This document shows, one piece after another, positions 1-8,272 of a stretch of DNA of 64,000 nucleotides. The notes under the pieces are model-generated. The model saw only the letters and a list, made by a program, of their open reading frames with translations. It was not told where the DNA came from and did no database searches. How positions within the stretch are numbered: the stretch's first letter is position 1; each line of letters starts with the position of its first letter. The translations under genes and the position numbers were made by a program. Origin of the DNA: Rhodococcus sp. SMB37 (GTDB lineage Bacteria > Actinomycetota > Actinomycetes > Mycobacteriales > Mycobacteriaceae); assembly GCF_004345605.1 (NCBI RefSeq), contig NZ_SLVY01000019.1, forward strand, positions 1 through 64,000, read 5' to 3'.

Positions 1-270
1 GGAATCAGTCTTCTTCCCTGCCATTGTTCAATGATCAAGTAGCACGGCATCAATCACGCGCAGCGACACACCCTATTACCGAAGCATCTTTAGGTTAGGT
101 TTGCCAATGCTATTTATGAATGGCGTTCACTTTAGGATGTACGACTGCAGGACGCAAGGGTGAAGTTCATGCACATCCATTGCGCGGCAACGCACTGACA
201 TCCGGTCCCGGCAACAATGACGCACCGGCTGTGATGCGCGATCGCGCACACCACAGCCGGGTCGATCGAA
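1..270. other. Left-edge intergenic region
   Basis: No convincing gene lies fully inside this stretch. It holds an iron box (listed separately), and the minus strand runs out of the window from there. A minus-strand ATG at 24 could open a reading frame beginning M-A-G-K-K-T-D-S that leaves the window, but no Shine-Dalgarno sequence precedes it, so I do not call a gene. The 3' end of the aztD-like gene lies just to the right, with no clear hairpin terminator. Confidence 0.5.
90..108. promoter_or_regulatory. IdeR/DmdR-type iron box (left edge)
   Basis: TTAGGTTAGGTTTGCCAAT matches the actinobacterial iron-box consensus TTAGGTTAGGCTAACCTAA at 13 of 19 positions, with the left half perfect. The nearest gene to the right points toward it and ends at 271, so the box most likely serves a minus-strand gene that starts at or beyond the left edge. 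Assignment is by eye. Confidence 0.6.
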
Positions 271-1464
271 CTATGCGACAGCGACCTCGTTCGGCTGGTC
301 CGGGAGCTCGGTGGATTTCACGATCACACCGCTCGTGAGATCGACGGCGTGAATGGTGTTGCTCGCAGGCTCGGTGACGTATCCGATATCGCCGTCGACC
401 ACGAGGGCCGGGTGCGGGTTCTGCCAATCGTCCGGCCCTTCCCACGGTGCGATCACGGGGTACTGGCCCCTCATCTCGCCTGTGGCCGGGTCCATGACAT
501 AGATGGATCCGTCGGTTGCGAGAACGTAGGCCTGGTCGTTCGGTCCGCGAGCGATGCCGCGCCAGGTGTACTCGATACCGTCGGGCAACTCGATCGCTTC
601 GTACGTGTGCGCTTCGGTGTCGATCAAGGTCACCATGTTCAACAGGTAGCCCTCGGCGTCGGGGTCGTTCTTGTAGTCGCCGACGATGAGCGGGCTCGTT
701 TCCGATACGTAGGCGTTGCCCATCCGTCCGTATTCGTCAGGAGCGGTGAGCTTCTCGAACGCGCCGTCATCGTAGAGAAGAGCCCCGTCCTCGCAACCGA
801 AGACCACAGCCTCATCGGCTGCTGTTCCTTCCCCGTGGACGCCCGGGCATTCCTCGCTTCGCGCCACCTCGTTCGACTCCGTGTCGAGTGCCCGCACGCC
901 GGTACGGCCGTCGGCGTTGCCGATGGTCGTGAGAAGCGTGCCGTCCTCGAGGACGATCGACACCCCGTGGTGGGCCTCATCGCCGGGGACCATCCGGGTC
1001 GAAGGCAACTCGTCGTTGTTCGTCAGCAGCGCGTCGGTGTCGAACACGACGGTGTTGCTGGTGCCGTCGTCGTAGAGGACGGTCTTGCCATGGTGGCGGA
1101 CGACGTGCGCCGGAGTCTCGGCCTCGAAGACGAGATCGGTCAGTTCCGGTGTGGCGGTGTCGAGTACCTGGAAACCGCCGGTGGTCGTCACGAGAAGATG
1201 GCGGCCGTCGCCGACTGCATTGAGCCGGGTGAACTCTTCGGAGTCGAACTCGCCGAGAATCTCGAGGGTGTCCCCATCGAGTACTACCAGCCCGTTCTCG
1301 ATCGCGACCGCAATGCCTCCATCGGTCGAGGCGTCAGCGGAGGGCGAAACGGTGGTCGGGTCGGTTACCGTCTGCTCATCCGAGCCGCTACATGCGGTGG
1401 CCAGCAATGCGGCGCCGACTGCAGCCGCAATTGCTCCTTTTCCGGGCACATGTCGTAGTCTCAT
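271..1464 (-). CDS. aztD: AztD-like zinc metallochaperone lipoprotein (beta-propeller)
   Basis: 397 residues, predicted to sit on the outer face of the membrane and pass zinc to the binding protein of the adjacent importer. The N-terminus has a short basic stretch, a hydrophobic segment and a lipobox (LLATAC), followed by a Ser/Thr/Asp-rich linker. The rest is repeated short beta-strand units typical of a propeller. His-rich spots suitable for metal binding are V-R-H-H-G, E-A-H-H-G and C-P-G-V-H-G. The ATG at 1464 is preceded by AGAGGAAG. It is the last gene of a four-gene minus-strand operon and starts 25 nt after aztC. AztD in Paracoccus is the named relative; the assignment rests on fold pattern, His motifs and context. 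Confidence 0.75.
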   Translation of the reverse strand: MRLRHVPGKGAIAAAVGAALLATACSGSDEQTVTDPTTVSPSADASTDGGIAVAIENGLVVLDGDTLEILGEFDSEEFTRLNAVGDGRHLLVTTTGGFQVLDTATPELTDLVFEAETPAHVVRHHGKTVLYDDGTSNTVVFDTDALLTNNDELPSTRMVPGDEAHHGVSIVLEDGTLLTTIGNADGRTGVRALDTESNEVARSEECPGVHGEGTAADEAVVFGCEDGALLYDDGAFEKLTAPDEYGRMGNAYVSETSPLIVGDYKNDPDAEGYLLNMVTLIDTEAHTYEAIELPDGIEYTWRGIARGPNDQAYVLATDGSIYVMDPATGEMRGQYPVIAPWEGPDDWQNPHPALVVDGDIGYVTEPASNTIHAVDLTSGVIVKSTELPDQPNEVAVA

Positions 1465-1489
1465 CGATCTTCCTCTCGGTATACGGTTA

Positions 1490-2404
1490 TCAGGGAGATA
1501 GCCCGGCGGTGATGCGCTCGGTGTTGGCGCGCATCATCTCCAGGTAGGTTTCGGCGCCTTGTCCGGGTTCGGTGAGCGACTCCGTGAACAGTTCGATCAC
1601 GTCCACGTCGACGCCGGCTTCGTCGGCGAGGACCTGGACCAGGCGGTCGGGTTGTGACGATTCGGCGAAGATCGCCGGTACACCGGATTCGACGATGGCG
1701 GAAGAAAGTTCGCGCAGGTCGCTCGCGCTGGGCGACGCGAGCGTGGTACCCCCGGGGATGATCGCGCCCACAACACGGAAGTCGAATCGTTGAGCGAGAT
1801 AACCGAAAACGTGGTGATTGGTCACCAGATTGCGCCGGTCTTCGGAAACGGAATCGAACGCCGCGATCATTTCCATGTCGAGTTCTTCGAGTTCCGCGCG
1901 GTAACGTTCGGCGTTCTCGTCGATCATCTCCTTGTCGATGCCGTCGATCGATACGAGCGCGGTTTCGAGTGCGTCCACAACGTCGCGCATGCGCGCAGGG
2001 TCGGTCCAGAAGTGCGGATCGGGTGTACTTCCATTCTCCTCGGAGTACGCCAGAACGTCGATGGTGTTACCTGCGACGAACGTGTCCGCGCCCGCATCGG
2101 CTGCGCGATCGAGGTGCTGCTGCAGCCCTTCTTCGAGGCCGAGCCCATTCGATACCACCAGATCGGCTCGACTCAGAAGGGTTGCTTCCTGTGCTGAGAT
2201 CTCGAAGGAGTGGGGATCGGCATTGGGTTTCATGAGCGTGGTGACCTCGGCGGCATCACCCACAATGTTCTCCACGACGTCCCCGAGAATGTTGGTGGTC
2301 ACGACGACCGTCGGCCGGTCCTCGTTCTCGCTTGCGCTTCCGCAGCCTGCGAGAGCGAGCATCCCTGCCAACGCCGCACCGACCAGACGGGTTCGTCGCA
2401 TCAT
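1490..2404 (-). CDS. aztC: Zinc ABC transporter substrate-binding lipoprotein (AztC/ZnuA family)
   Basis: 304 residues, cluster A-I metal-binding protein (TroA/ZnuA fold). Lipobox LALAGC near residue 21. Expected ligands are visible: A-D-P-H-S-F-E, D-P-H-F-W and N-H-H-V-F-G-Y, plus a C-terminal acidic/Ser segment A-E-S-S-Q-P. It lacks the long His-rich loop of ZnuA, which fits the AztC subgroup that relies on an AztD chaperone. The start overlaps the stop of the upstream propeller gene by 4 nt (ATGA), so the two are translationally coupled. Zinc rather than manganese is inferred from the AztD neighbours and the Zur-like box. Confidence 0.85.
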   Translation of the reverse strand: MMRRTRLVGAALAGMLALAGCGSASENEDRPTVVVTTNILGDVVENIVGDAAEVTTLMKPNADPHSFEISAQEATLLSRADLVVSNGLGLEEGLQQHLDRAADAGADTFVAGNTIDVLAYSEENGSTPDPHFWTDPARMRDVVDALETALVSIDGIDKEMIDENAERYRAELEELDMEMIAAFDSVSEDRRNLVTNHHVFGYLAQRFDFRVVGAIIPGGTTLASPSASDLRELSSAIVESGVPAIFAESSQPDRLVQVLADEAGVDVDVIELFTESLTEPGQGAETYLEMMRANTERITAGLSP

Positions 2405-3657
2405 CGCCCCGTCTCCGCGAAGAAGGTCGGCGTGGTGGGCGTTTCGAGCATGCGGGCAAGCCGTGCGTTGTCGGCGTAAGCGATCTCGTAGACGACGCCT
2501 TCTGCCGGAGCGTTGAGATATGCACGCTGCCGGTCGACGGTCAGTTCGATGCTGTCGAGCAGTGCAGGATCTGCGAGGCTCCGAGCCAACAGTGGCTCGG
2601 TAGCTGCGACTTCATCACCCGAGCTGCCGTCGTAGACCCGAACGCGGCCACTTCGATCGAGGGCGACAATATGCTCGCCCGCATCATCTGCGGCCGACAC
2701 TCGCAGGAGTGGCTCGGTGGTCGGGATCAGCTGCCAGGTGCGGGCACGGGTGTCCAGTAGCCAGATGCCGTCGTCGCCGGCCCGTGCGGCGACACTCGGG
2801 CGCCCTTTGCGATTGTCGAACTCCACCGCGGGCTGCGTGTGGGTCCCTTCCGGATAGGGGAGGTGCTCGAAGGTCACTTCACCGTCTCCCGCTGTCGCGA
2901 GTAGAGCGCCGGTGGCGCAACCGATCACGACTCCGACTCGGGTGGTGATGGTGCCCTGTGCGTCGGGGCATTCGACGCTCGACCCGTCGACGGGTGTCCC
3001 ATCGGCGCGGTGGAAACGTACCTCCGTGGCCTGTCCTCGATCTCCTGCATGGGTGACCAGGGCCCCGCCTCCGAGGGGGACGGCAAGTCCTGAATGTTGT
3101 CCTGTTTCGATCCGGAACAGTTCGCGTATTTCCCCTTGCGAGAGGGCTTCGTTGTCCAACAGCACCGCCTCACCGGTGAGCGGGAAGAAGAGGCCGGTCC
3201 CGCCGATGGTCGAGGTGTTCGATGTCGAAACTGTCGCTGCGCCTTCGCCGGTGACCTTGCCGAGCAACTTCGGGTCCGCTCGGTAGTAGTGGAAGTGGTC
3301 GACGTGGTCCCAGGTCCACACACCGCTGTCGACGATGTCGACTCCCTGTGGCGTCGTCGAAAACAGGTATCGTCCGTCGGTTGCCACTGCGGACGGTGCG
3401 GAGATGGTGCCCAGCTCTGTGGTGGTGTCGTCGAGAAGATCGAGCATGCCAACGGCGCCCGCGGCGTCGATGCTCACCAGGTGCAGTGGTGGCTCGGCTA
3501 CCTCTTCTGCTCCTGTGATCGCGCCGTGGCCGTCACCAGTGGGTTGACTGTCTTCCGGTATCGGAGGGGTCGAACCGGCTGTCTGTGTGGTGCAGGAAGA
3601 CAGCGCGATAGCTGTGGTCGCGGCAAGTGCGGTCAGAATCCCGCGTCGTAACATCAT
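2401..3657 (-). CDS. Second AztD-like beta-propeller lipoprotein
   Basis: 418 residues. Signal peptide with lipobox IALSSC, then a Pro/Thr-rich linker, then propeller-like repeats. It is related in layout to the downstream AztD (271-1464), but the His clusters differ: here D-H-V-D-H-F-H-Y-Y and G-Q-H-S-G stand out, while the H-H-G pairs are missing. The start lies 27 nt after the permease gene and the stop overlaps aztC by 4 nt. Two AztD-like proteins in one operon is unusual; they may bind zinc differently or act in series. No enzyme motif is visible. Confidence 0.65.
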   Translation of the reverse strand: MMLRRGILTALAATTAIALSSCTTQTAGSTPPIPEDSQPTGDGHGAITGAEEVAEPPLHLVSIDAAGAVGMLDLLDDTTTELGTISAPSAVATDGRYLFSTTPQGVDIVDSGVWTWDHVDHFHYYRADPKLLGKVTGEGAATVSTSNTSTIGGTGLFFPLTGEAVLLDNEALSQGEIRELFRIETGQHSGLAVPLGGGALVTHAGDRGQATEVRFHRADGTPVDGSSVECPDAQGTITTRVGVVIGCATGALLATAGDGEVTFEHLPYPEGTHTQPAVEFDNRKGRPSVAARAGDDGIWLLDTRARTWQLIPTTEPLLRVSAADDAGEHIVALDRSGRVRVYDGSSGDEVAATEPLLARSLADPALLDSIELTVDRQRAYLNAPAEGVVYEIAYADNARLARMLETPTTPTFFAETGR

Positions 3658-3684
3658 CTGCTTTCTGATCGAGAAGTGTTCAGG

Positions 3685-4593
3685 TCAACGGGCTTCGGAG
3701 CGGATCGAGACCGGCGGTTCGTCTCCGGTATGCGTGAACTCCCCGGCCGCGTGCACGTCGCGGTCGTGGCGAGTGCGGAAGCGCTTGTGTGTGTTGCGAG
3801 TGATCGCGGACGCCAGGGCCAGCGAGACGGCGCAGAACGCGATCGAGGCGCCGGCCGCGGTTCCGGCGTGCCATGAGGCGAGGAGGCCGGAGGTGACGGC
3901 CGCGAACCCGAACGCCGTGGCGAGGAGCATCGTCGAGGGAATGCGTCCGGTCCACTGGTGCGCTGCGACGACCGGGCCGAGCAGCAGGGCCACAACGAGG
4001 AGCGTTCCGACCGCCTGGTACGACGCGACCACGGCGAGGGTGACAAGTGCAACCAGCATCACCTGTGCGAGCCGCGGGCGGAGACCGAGGGTGTGGGCGA
4101 TGCGAGGGTCGAACGCGGAGGCGACGAAGGAACGGTGGAACGTGGTTGCAATACTGAGCGTAATCATGAGTGCGCATGCGAGGGTGACGATCTCCACAGC
4201 CCGGATTGCGAGAATGTCGCCGAACAGGATGGTCGTCGCATCGGTGGCGAAGCTACGCGAATGGGAGACGACGATGATGCCACTCGACAGCATCGCGACG
4301 AACAGTAGGCCGATGGTCGTGTCATACGACAGGCGGCCTCGCCGTTGCAGGGCGCCGATCGCTGCGCTCATGGCTCCGGCGCTGATCGCTCCGCCCGCCA
4401 GCACCGGCAGGCCCAGAACTGTAGCCAAGGCAACCCCGGGCAGCATTCCGTGGCCGATCGCTTCACCGAGAAAGGCCATGCCGCGGATGACGACCCAGGT
4501 GCCTACGACACCGCAGATGGCTGCGACGAGGGTACCGCCCAAAAGGGCGCGGACCATGAAGTCGGTGGTGAAGGGATCGCTCAGCCAGGACAC
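3685..4593 (-). CDS. aztB: Zinc ABC transporter permease (ZnuB/AztB family)
   Basis: 302 residues with about eight or nine hydrophobic segments covering nearly the whole chain, as in the ABC-3 metal permease family. The N-terminal G-T-W-V-V-I-R-G-M-A-F-L-G-E-A-I-G-H-G region is the usual family signature. Start is GTG at 4593; a nearby upstream ATG at 4601 is out of frame. It is first in the minus-strand operon permease, propeller, aztC, aztD, and is divergent from the ATPase gene, with 55 nt between the two starts. Confidence 0.88.
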   Translation of the reverse strand: MSWLSDPFTTDFMVRALLGGTLVAAICGVVGTWVVIRGMAFLGEAIGHGMLPGVALATVLGLPVLAGGAISAGAMSAAIGALQRRGRLSYDTTIGLLFVAMLSSGIIVVSHSRSFATDATTILFGDILAIRAVEIVTLACALMITLSIATTFHRSFVASAFDPRIAHTLGLRPRLAQVMLVALVTLAVVASYQAVGTLLVVALLLGPVVAAHQWTGRIPSTMLLATAFGFAAVTSGLLASWHAGTAAGASIAFCAVSLALASAITRNTHKRFRTRHDRDVHAAGEFTHTGDEPPVSIRSEAR

Positions 4594-4615
4594 GAGGCAT
4601 GAGCGTAACTAGTAA

Positions 4616-4630
4616 TGACAACGATTACCA
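4616..4630. promoter_or_regulatory. Zur-box candidate between divergent azt arms
   Basis: TGACAACGATTACCA agrees at 11 of 15 positions with the actinobacterial Zur operator TGAAAATGATTTTCA. It lies in the 55-nt gap between the permease and ATPase genes, so one bound repressor could shut both transcripts. It would cover the -35 and spacer region of the plus-strand promoter. Found by eye. Confidence 0.6.
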
Positions 4631-4635
4631 ATTGC

Positions 4636-4641
4636 TATAGT
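4636..4641 (+). promoter_or_regulatory. -10 element (TATAGT) for a leaderless aztA transcript
   Basis: TATAGT ends 7 nt before the ATG at 4649, which places the expected transcription start on or next to the A of the start codon. No Shine-Dalgarno sequence is present. The pair of observations points to a leaderless mRNA. Confidence 0.5.
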
Positions 4642-4648
4642 CGCATGA

Positions 4649-5278
4649 ATGAATACTTCGACCTCTGCGTTGACAGCTCGATCCCTGAGCTACGCCTACG
4701 ACGGGCGGGACGTCCTGCACGATGTCTCCGTGACGCTCCCTCGTGGAACTGTGACCGCAATCGCCGGACCCAACGGTTCAGGTAAGTCGACATTCGTCGA
4801 GTTGCTTGCGGGAGTTCGAACTCCACGTTGCGGAGAGATCTCACGATGCGGCGCGGTGGCGCTGGTCGTCCAACGGCCATCCGTCCCCGACACCCTGCCG
4901 GTGACCGTCTTCGATGTCGTCACCATGGGAACCTGGGCGCGACGACTGGGCCGCCGGAGTACTCGCAACGTGGTCGCCGAGGCGATCGAGAAAGTGGACC
5001 TCATCGGATTCGAGAAGCAGCCACTCGCCGCACTCTCCGGCGGGCAACGGCAGCGCGCCCTCCTCGCCCAGGGGATCGTGCAAGAGGCACCGATCCTGCT
5101 TCTCGACGAACCCGCTGCCGGGCTGGATTCGGCCAGTCGCCGACGCACGCGCGAGATCCTCGCCGAGTATGCGACTCGTTGGGGAGCGGCAGTTGCATGC
5201 GTAACCCACGATGACGAATCCATCGCGGCCGCAGATCGCGTGCTTCGGCTCGAATCAGGACGCGTAGTGGTGACTTGA
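4649..5278 (+). CDS. aztA: Zinc ABC transporter ATP-binding protein
   Basis: 209 residues, single nucleotide-binding domain that powers the importer made with the divergent permease. Walker A is G-P-N-G-S-G-K-S (near residue 38), signature L-S-G-G-Q-R-Q-R, Walker B I-L-L-L-D-E-P and switch His in C-V-T-H-D. It is slightly shorter than typical ZnuC proteins (about 230-250 residues) and lacks a C-terminal extension. The gene stands alone on the plus strand; the next gene is convergent. Confidence 0.88.
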   Translation: MNTSTSALTARSLSYAYDGRDVLHDVSVTLPRGTVTAIAGPNGSGKSTFVELLAGVRTPRCGEISRCGAVALVVQRPSVPDTLPVTVFDVVTMGTWARRLGRRSTRNVVAEAIEKVDLIGFEKQPLAALSGGQRQRALLAQGIVQEAPILLLDEPAAGLDSASRRRTREILAEYATRWGAAVACVTHDDESIAAADRVLRLESGRVVVT

Positions 5279-5333
5279 AAGCGAGTGGTCGGTCTTCGCA
5301 CTTGATGTTCGACGCCCTGGTTGTGCGCGCCCG

Positions 5334-6092
5334 TCAGGGTTGGTAGTCGGGGTATTTCGTGTGCAGTTCGAGATAGCCGGCGACGTTCGCCTCGAGCCAG
5401 TCGTCGCCGTCGCCGGGGGTTCGGCCGTCGCAGACCGCATCGCCTTCGATGCAGACTCGTTGGACGGGGATCTCACCGAATTCGCTGCGCGCGCCGCCGA
5501 GCGTCACGCCGGGGACGATGGGGCCGGGGAACAACGTCTCGACGCCCCGGGTGTCTCGGGGATCCGAGTACAGGATGCCGCTGATCCGGGCGGGTGGGAC
5601 GGATCCGTCCTCCGCGATCTCGGCGAGGACGTCGCCGGCGATGGAGGCGCCCTGCGAGTAGCCGAGAATCAACAGATCAGTGTCGGGGCAGGTGCTGTGC
5701 CGGGCGGCGATGGTCTCGCGGAGACGCTCATGCCCGATCTGCTTGGACCTGTCGTAGGCGATGGCGCCGTCGTCGTCCAAGCCGTCGCCGTCGTCGTGCG
5801 AACCGGTACTGGGCATCGGTACGACCACCGCGGGGTAACGGATGTGTTCGACAACGGTGCCCGGGCCACGATGACGGTCGGAGATCTCTGCGAGTGGCGA
5901 ATCCGGGTCGATCGAGTCCGGAGTGCTGAAGCCCTTGGTGCCGTCGACCGCGAGGACGTAGCGGTCGGGGCACGGACTCGTATCGTCGGCAGCAGCGGTG
6001 GGGGCGGTGACCAGCACGGCGCCTGCGGTGGTGATCAGTCCGGCGGCGAGCATGCAGAAAAGACGAGTGTGGGTACGAGTGGTCCGGGGCAT
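5334..6092 (-). CDS. Secreted cutinase-family alpha/beta hydrolase (PE-PPE/cutinase type)
   Basis: 252 residues. A Sec signal peptide (residues about 1-35, ending A-P-T-A-A-A) indicates export. The nucleophile elbow is G-Y-S-Q-G-A, with a downstream Asp in C-I-E-G-D-A-V-C-D and His in L-E-L-H-T-K-Y, completing a Ser-Asp-His triad. Paired cysteines fit secreted cutinase-like enzymes of mycolata. Likely substrates are esters or lipids outside the cell; the true substrate is unknown. It appears monocistronic and convergent with the zinc ATPase gene. Confidence 0.8.
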   Translation of the reverse strand: MPRTTRTHTRLFCMLAAGLITTAGAVLVTAPTAAADDTSPCPDRYVLAVDGTKGFSTPDSIDPDSPLAEISDRHRGPGTVVEHIRYPAVVVPMPSTGSHDDGDGLDDDGAIAYDRSKQIGHERLRETIAARHSTCPDTDLLILGYSQGASIAGDVLAEIAEDGSVPPARISGILYSDPRDTRGVETLFPGPIVPGVTLGGARSEFGEIPVQRVCIEGDAVCDGRTPGDGDDWLEANVAGYLELHTKYPDYQP

Positions 6093-6197
6093 GCGCGGTT
6101 CTCCTGGTCGGCCCCCGACAGGCGATGATCGAAGTCGATACTAGCGAACTCCCGGTCCGCGAGCCTGTCTACTTTGTCGCTTTCGGAGTGAAGGTGA

Positions 6198-6866
6198 TCA
6201 CAGTGCGCCAGGCGGTAGCCCCGTCATCCGCAGGGTGAGGTTGAGCCGGCCCTGCGTCATTCCGAGTTCGGGCGGGCAGGTGTCCGGAACTATCGACGGC
6301 ACACCGTGATACGCAAACCTCGACGGTCCGCCGAACACGAAGAGATCCCCGGACTCGAGCCGTATGTCGGTGTAGGGCATGCCTCGCGTCTCGCAGTTTC
6401 CGAATCGGAAGACGCATGCGTCGCCGAGGCTCAGCGACACGATCGGCTCGGCGACGCGTTCGTCCTTGTCCTGATGCATTCCCATCCGGGAGTCGGCGTC
6501 GTAGAAGTTGATCAGGGCCGTGTCCGGTTCGTAGTCGTCGGCCGGGTGGGAGTACGTGTCGGCGACCGCTCTGCGGCCGAGGTCGGCGAGCCAGCGGGGT
6601 AGAGGTGCAACAGGTGCGTCGTCGACATCCACCGCCCTGCGCGTGTAGCGGTACGGAGACCAATGCCACCCCAGGCAGACGGTCTGCACCGACATCACCC
6701 CGCCTCCGGGGAGCGCGGTGTGTCGCATGGGCGCGGGGCCGCGCGCCCAGTCGCGGCACGCGTCGACCAGCCGTCGCTGCATCTCGCGGTCGAGCCACGC
6801 GGGCACATGCACCGCCCCGGGCGCGACCTCGTGACGTGCGCGGGGAAGCGGTAGCGGTTCGTTCAC
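6198..6866 (-). CDS. alkB: AlkB-type 2-oxoglutarate/Fe(II) dioxygenase
   Basis: About 222 residues. It oxidatively removes alkyl groups from DNA or RNA bases. The Fe(II) ligands are H and D in M-H-Q-D-K-D-E and the distal His in A-Y-H-G-V; the 2-oxoglutarate-binding arginines are in R-L-N-L-T-L-R near the C-terminus. N-F-Y is the usual substrate-lid region. The reading frame stays open to 6914, but GTG at 6866 is preferred because GAGGAG lies 6 nt upstream. The TetR gene on the other strand starts about 70 nt away. Confidence 0.88.
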   Translation of the reverse strand: MNEPLPLPRARHEVAPGAVHVPAWLDREMQRRLVDACRDWARGPAPMRHTALPGGGVMSVQTVCLGWHWSPYRYTRRAVDVDDAPVAPLPRWLADLGRRAVADTYSHPADDYEPDTALINFYDADSRMGMHQDKDERVAEPIVSLSLGDACVFRFGNCETRGMPYTDIRLESGDLFVFGGPSRFAYHGVPSIVPDTCPPELGMTQGRLNLTLRMTGLPPGAL

Positions 6867-6926
6867 GGTCGCGGCTCCTCGATGTGCTCGTCGTCCACGG
6901 TGGTCAGCGGTCACGTGCCGATCACG

Positions 6927-6932
6927 TATAAA
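6927..6932 (+). promoter_or_regulatory. -10 element (TATAAA) for a leaderless TetR transcript
   Basis: TATAAA at 6927-6932 is followed 7 nt later by the ATG at 6939, with no Shine-Dalgarno sequence. The transcript would start at or beside the start codon. Confidence 0.5.
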
Positions 6933-6938
6933 TACAGA

Positions 6939-7619
6939 ATGCCGAGCTCCGACACCGATGACACCTTCGACGACTCTCCTCCGTCGATGGCGCCGTCGTC
7001 GTTGCTGCGGGATCTACCGGTCACCGAGCGGGGGTTGCGGACGCGGTCGTCGTTGATCGCCGCTGCTCGGACGGTGTTCGAGAGCACCGGTTACCTCGAT
7101 ACCCGGCTCGTCGACATCACGAAGCATGCGAAGTGTTCGGCCGGCACGTTCTACACGTACTTCTCGAGTAAGGAAGAGATCTTCGCGGCGGTGCTGGAAC
7201 TGGCGCAGGAGGACATGCTGCATCCGGGCATGCCGCGCGTGGCAGACGAGGACGATCCGGCCGCGGTCGTGGAGGCGAGCAACCGGGCGTATCTCGAGGC
7301 GTATCGGCGCAACGCAAAGCTGATGGGGCTGCTCGAGCAGGTCTCGCACATCGATCCGGTTATCCGCGAACTGCGTCAGAAGCGGGGCGACGCCTTCATT
7401 CGCCGCAACGCCCGCAGCATCGCGCATCTCCAGGACCGCGGTCTGGCCGATCGCGAAGTCGACGCGTTGCTGGCGTCGAGGGCGCTGTCGGGCATGATCA
7501 GCCGGCTTGCCTTCTCGCACTTCGTCGTCAACGAGGACGAGTCCGTGGACATGGACGCGCTCGTGTACACCGCGACCCGGCTGTGGGTCAATGCGCTGCG
7601 GATACCGCAGGGAACCTGA
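6939..7619 (+). CDS. TetR/AcrR-family transcriptional regulator
   Basis: 226 residues from the ATG at 6939. N-terminal TetR helix-turn-helix: V-D-I-T-K-H-A-K-C-S-A-G-T-F-Y-T-Y-F-S-S-K-E-E carries the recognition helix and the Y-F hallmark. The C-terminal ligand domain includes a long helical region and a W-V-N-A-L end. It lies upstream of a lipoprotein gene and the acyl-CoA operon in the same direction and is a reasonable candidate to control the palindromic promoter at 8207. Ligand unknown; an acyl-CoA is a guess from context. Confidence 0.85.
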   Translation: MPSSDTDDTFDDSPPSMAPSSLLRDLPVTERGLRTRSSLIAAARTVFESTGYLDTRLVDITKHAKCSAGTFYTYFSSKEEIFAAVLELAQEDMLHPGMPRVADEDDPAAVVEASNRAYLEAYRRNAKLMGLLEQVSHIDPVIRELRQKRGDAFIRRNARSIAHLQDRGLADREVDALLASRALSGMISRLAFSHFVVNEDESVDMDALVYTATRLWVNALRIPQGT

Positions 7620-7655
7620 CCCGTCCCGGGTGCTCGGTCGTCGTACGATGCGGGC

Positions 7656-8159
7656 ATGACGACGACTCGCATCGCCGCCCTCGCTCTCCTTGCAGCCGCG
7701 GCCTGCGTTGCCTGTAGCCAGCAAGAAGTCACCGTGACCCGCAACGGCACCACCGTCTCGACGGTGGCAGATCCCGACGCGGCGGAGGGTATCGACCCGT
7801 GTGCCGCACTATCCCGCGAGACTCTCGACCTGTTGGGAGCGGGGGAGGCGATGCCGCGCGAGTTGTCGGCCGAGCCGGGATGCGAGTGGTCCGGGGTGAA
7901 CTCGTACATCACGCCCTCGGCGACGTTGTGGGTGTCCGGGAGATCCGAGCCCGAGAATGTCTGGGAGACCACAACCGTCGCGGGTGTCGAGGTCGAGATC
8001 TGGACCCTCACCCCGGAGATGGGTAGGTACATCGCCCGTTTCGACGACCTCACGTTGTCGCTGAACTATCTGCGCGCACGAAGTGAGGTTCCCGCGGGCG
8101 AGGCCTTGGACCTGCTGATGGCCGACGTGCTTCGCGCGTACGGACGCGCCGAGACGTAG
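7656..8159 (+). CDS. DUF3558-type lipoprotein
   Basis: 167 residues. Signal peptide with Ala-rich core and Cys around residue 20 (C-V-A-C-S), so probably a lipoprotein, although position -3 is not a typical Leu. The mature part shows the DUF3558 pattern: I-D-P-C-A-A-L-S motif, a second Cys in P-G-C-E-W, and a C-terminal helix. Members of this family are cell-envelope proteins of mycolata of unknown role. It lies between the TetR gene and the acyl-CoA operon. Confidence 0.75.
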   Translation: MTTTRIAALALLAAAACVACSQQEVTVTRNGTTVSTVADPDAAEGIDPCAALSRETLDLLGAGEAMPRELSAEPGCEWSGVNSYITPSATLWVSGRSEPENVWETTTVAGVEVEIWTLTPEMGRYIARFDDLTLSLNYLRARSEVPAGEALDLLMADVLRAYGRAET

Positions 8160-8206
8160 GAGTCCTCCGCGGGTCGTGCGGCATTGCGGACCCGTGCGAC
8201 CGCGAC

Positions 8207-8238
8207 AGTTGAAGTTGACGCCGTATTCAACTTATAGT
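8207..8238 (+). promoter_or_regulatory. Promoter with embedded palindromic operator for the acyl-CoA operon
   Basis: TTGAAG (8209-8214), an 18-nt spacer and TATAGT (8233-8238) form a good sigma-70-like promoter. Overlapping it is a perfect inverted repeat, AGTTGAA (8207-8213) and TTCAACT (8226-8232), spaced by 12 nt, suited to a TetR dimer. Binding would cover the -35 and spacer. The TetR encoded at 6939 is the nearest candidate. Confidence 0.65.
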
Positions 8239-8272
8239 GCGGGGACGAGGAGCACGGCTGTCGGGAGGCAAA

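Noticed and set aside
22..24. Minus-strand ATG at the left edge
   Set aside because: Only eight codons are visible and there is no Shine-Dalgarno sequence, so no gene can be supported.
349..1458. 369-codon plus-strand frame across the aztD gene
   Set aside because: Antisense shadow of a high-GC gene; the minus-strand product has a lipobox, a ribosome-binding site and operon context.
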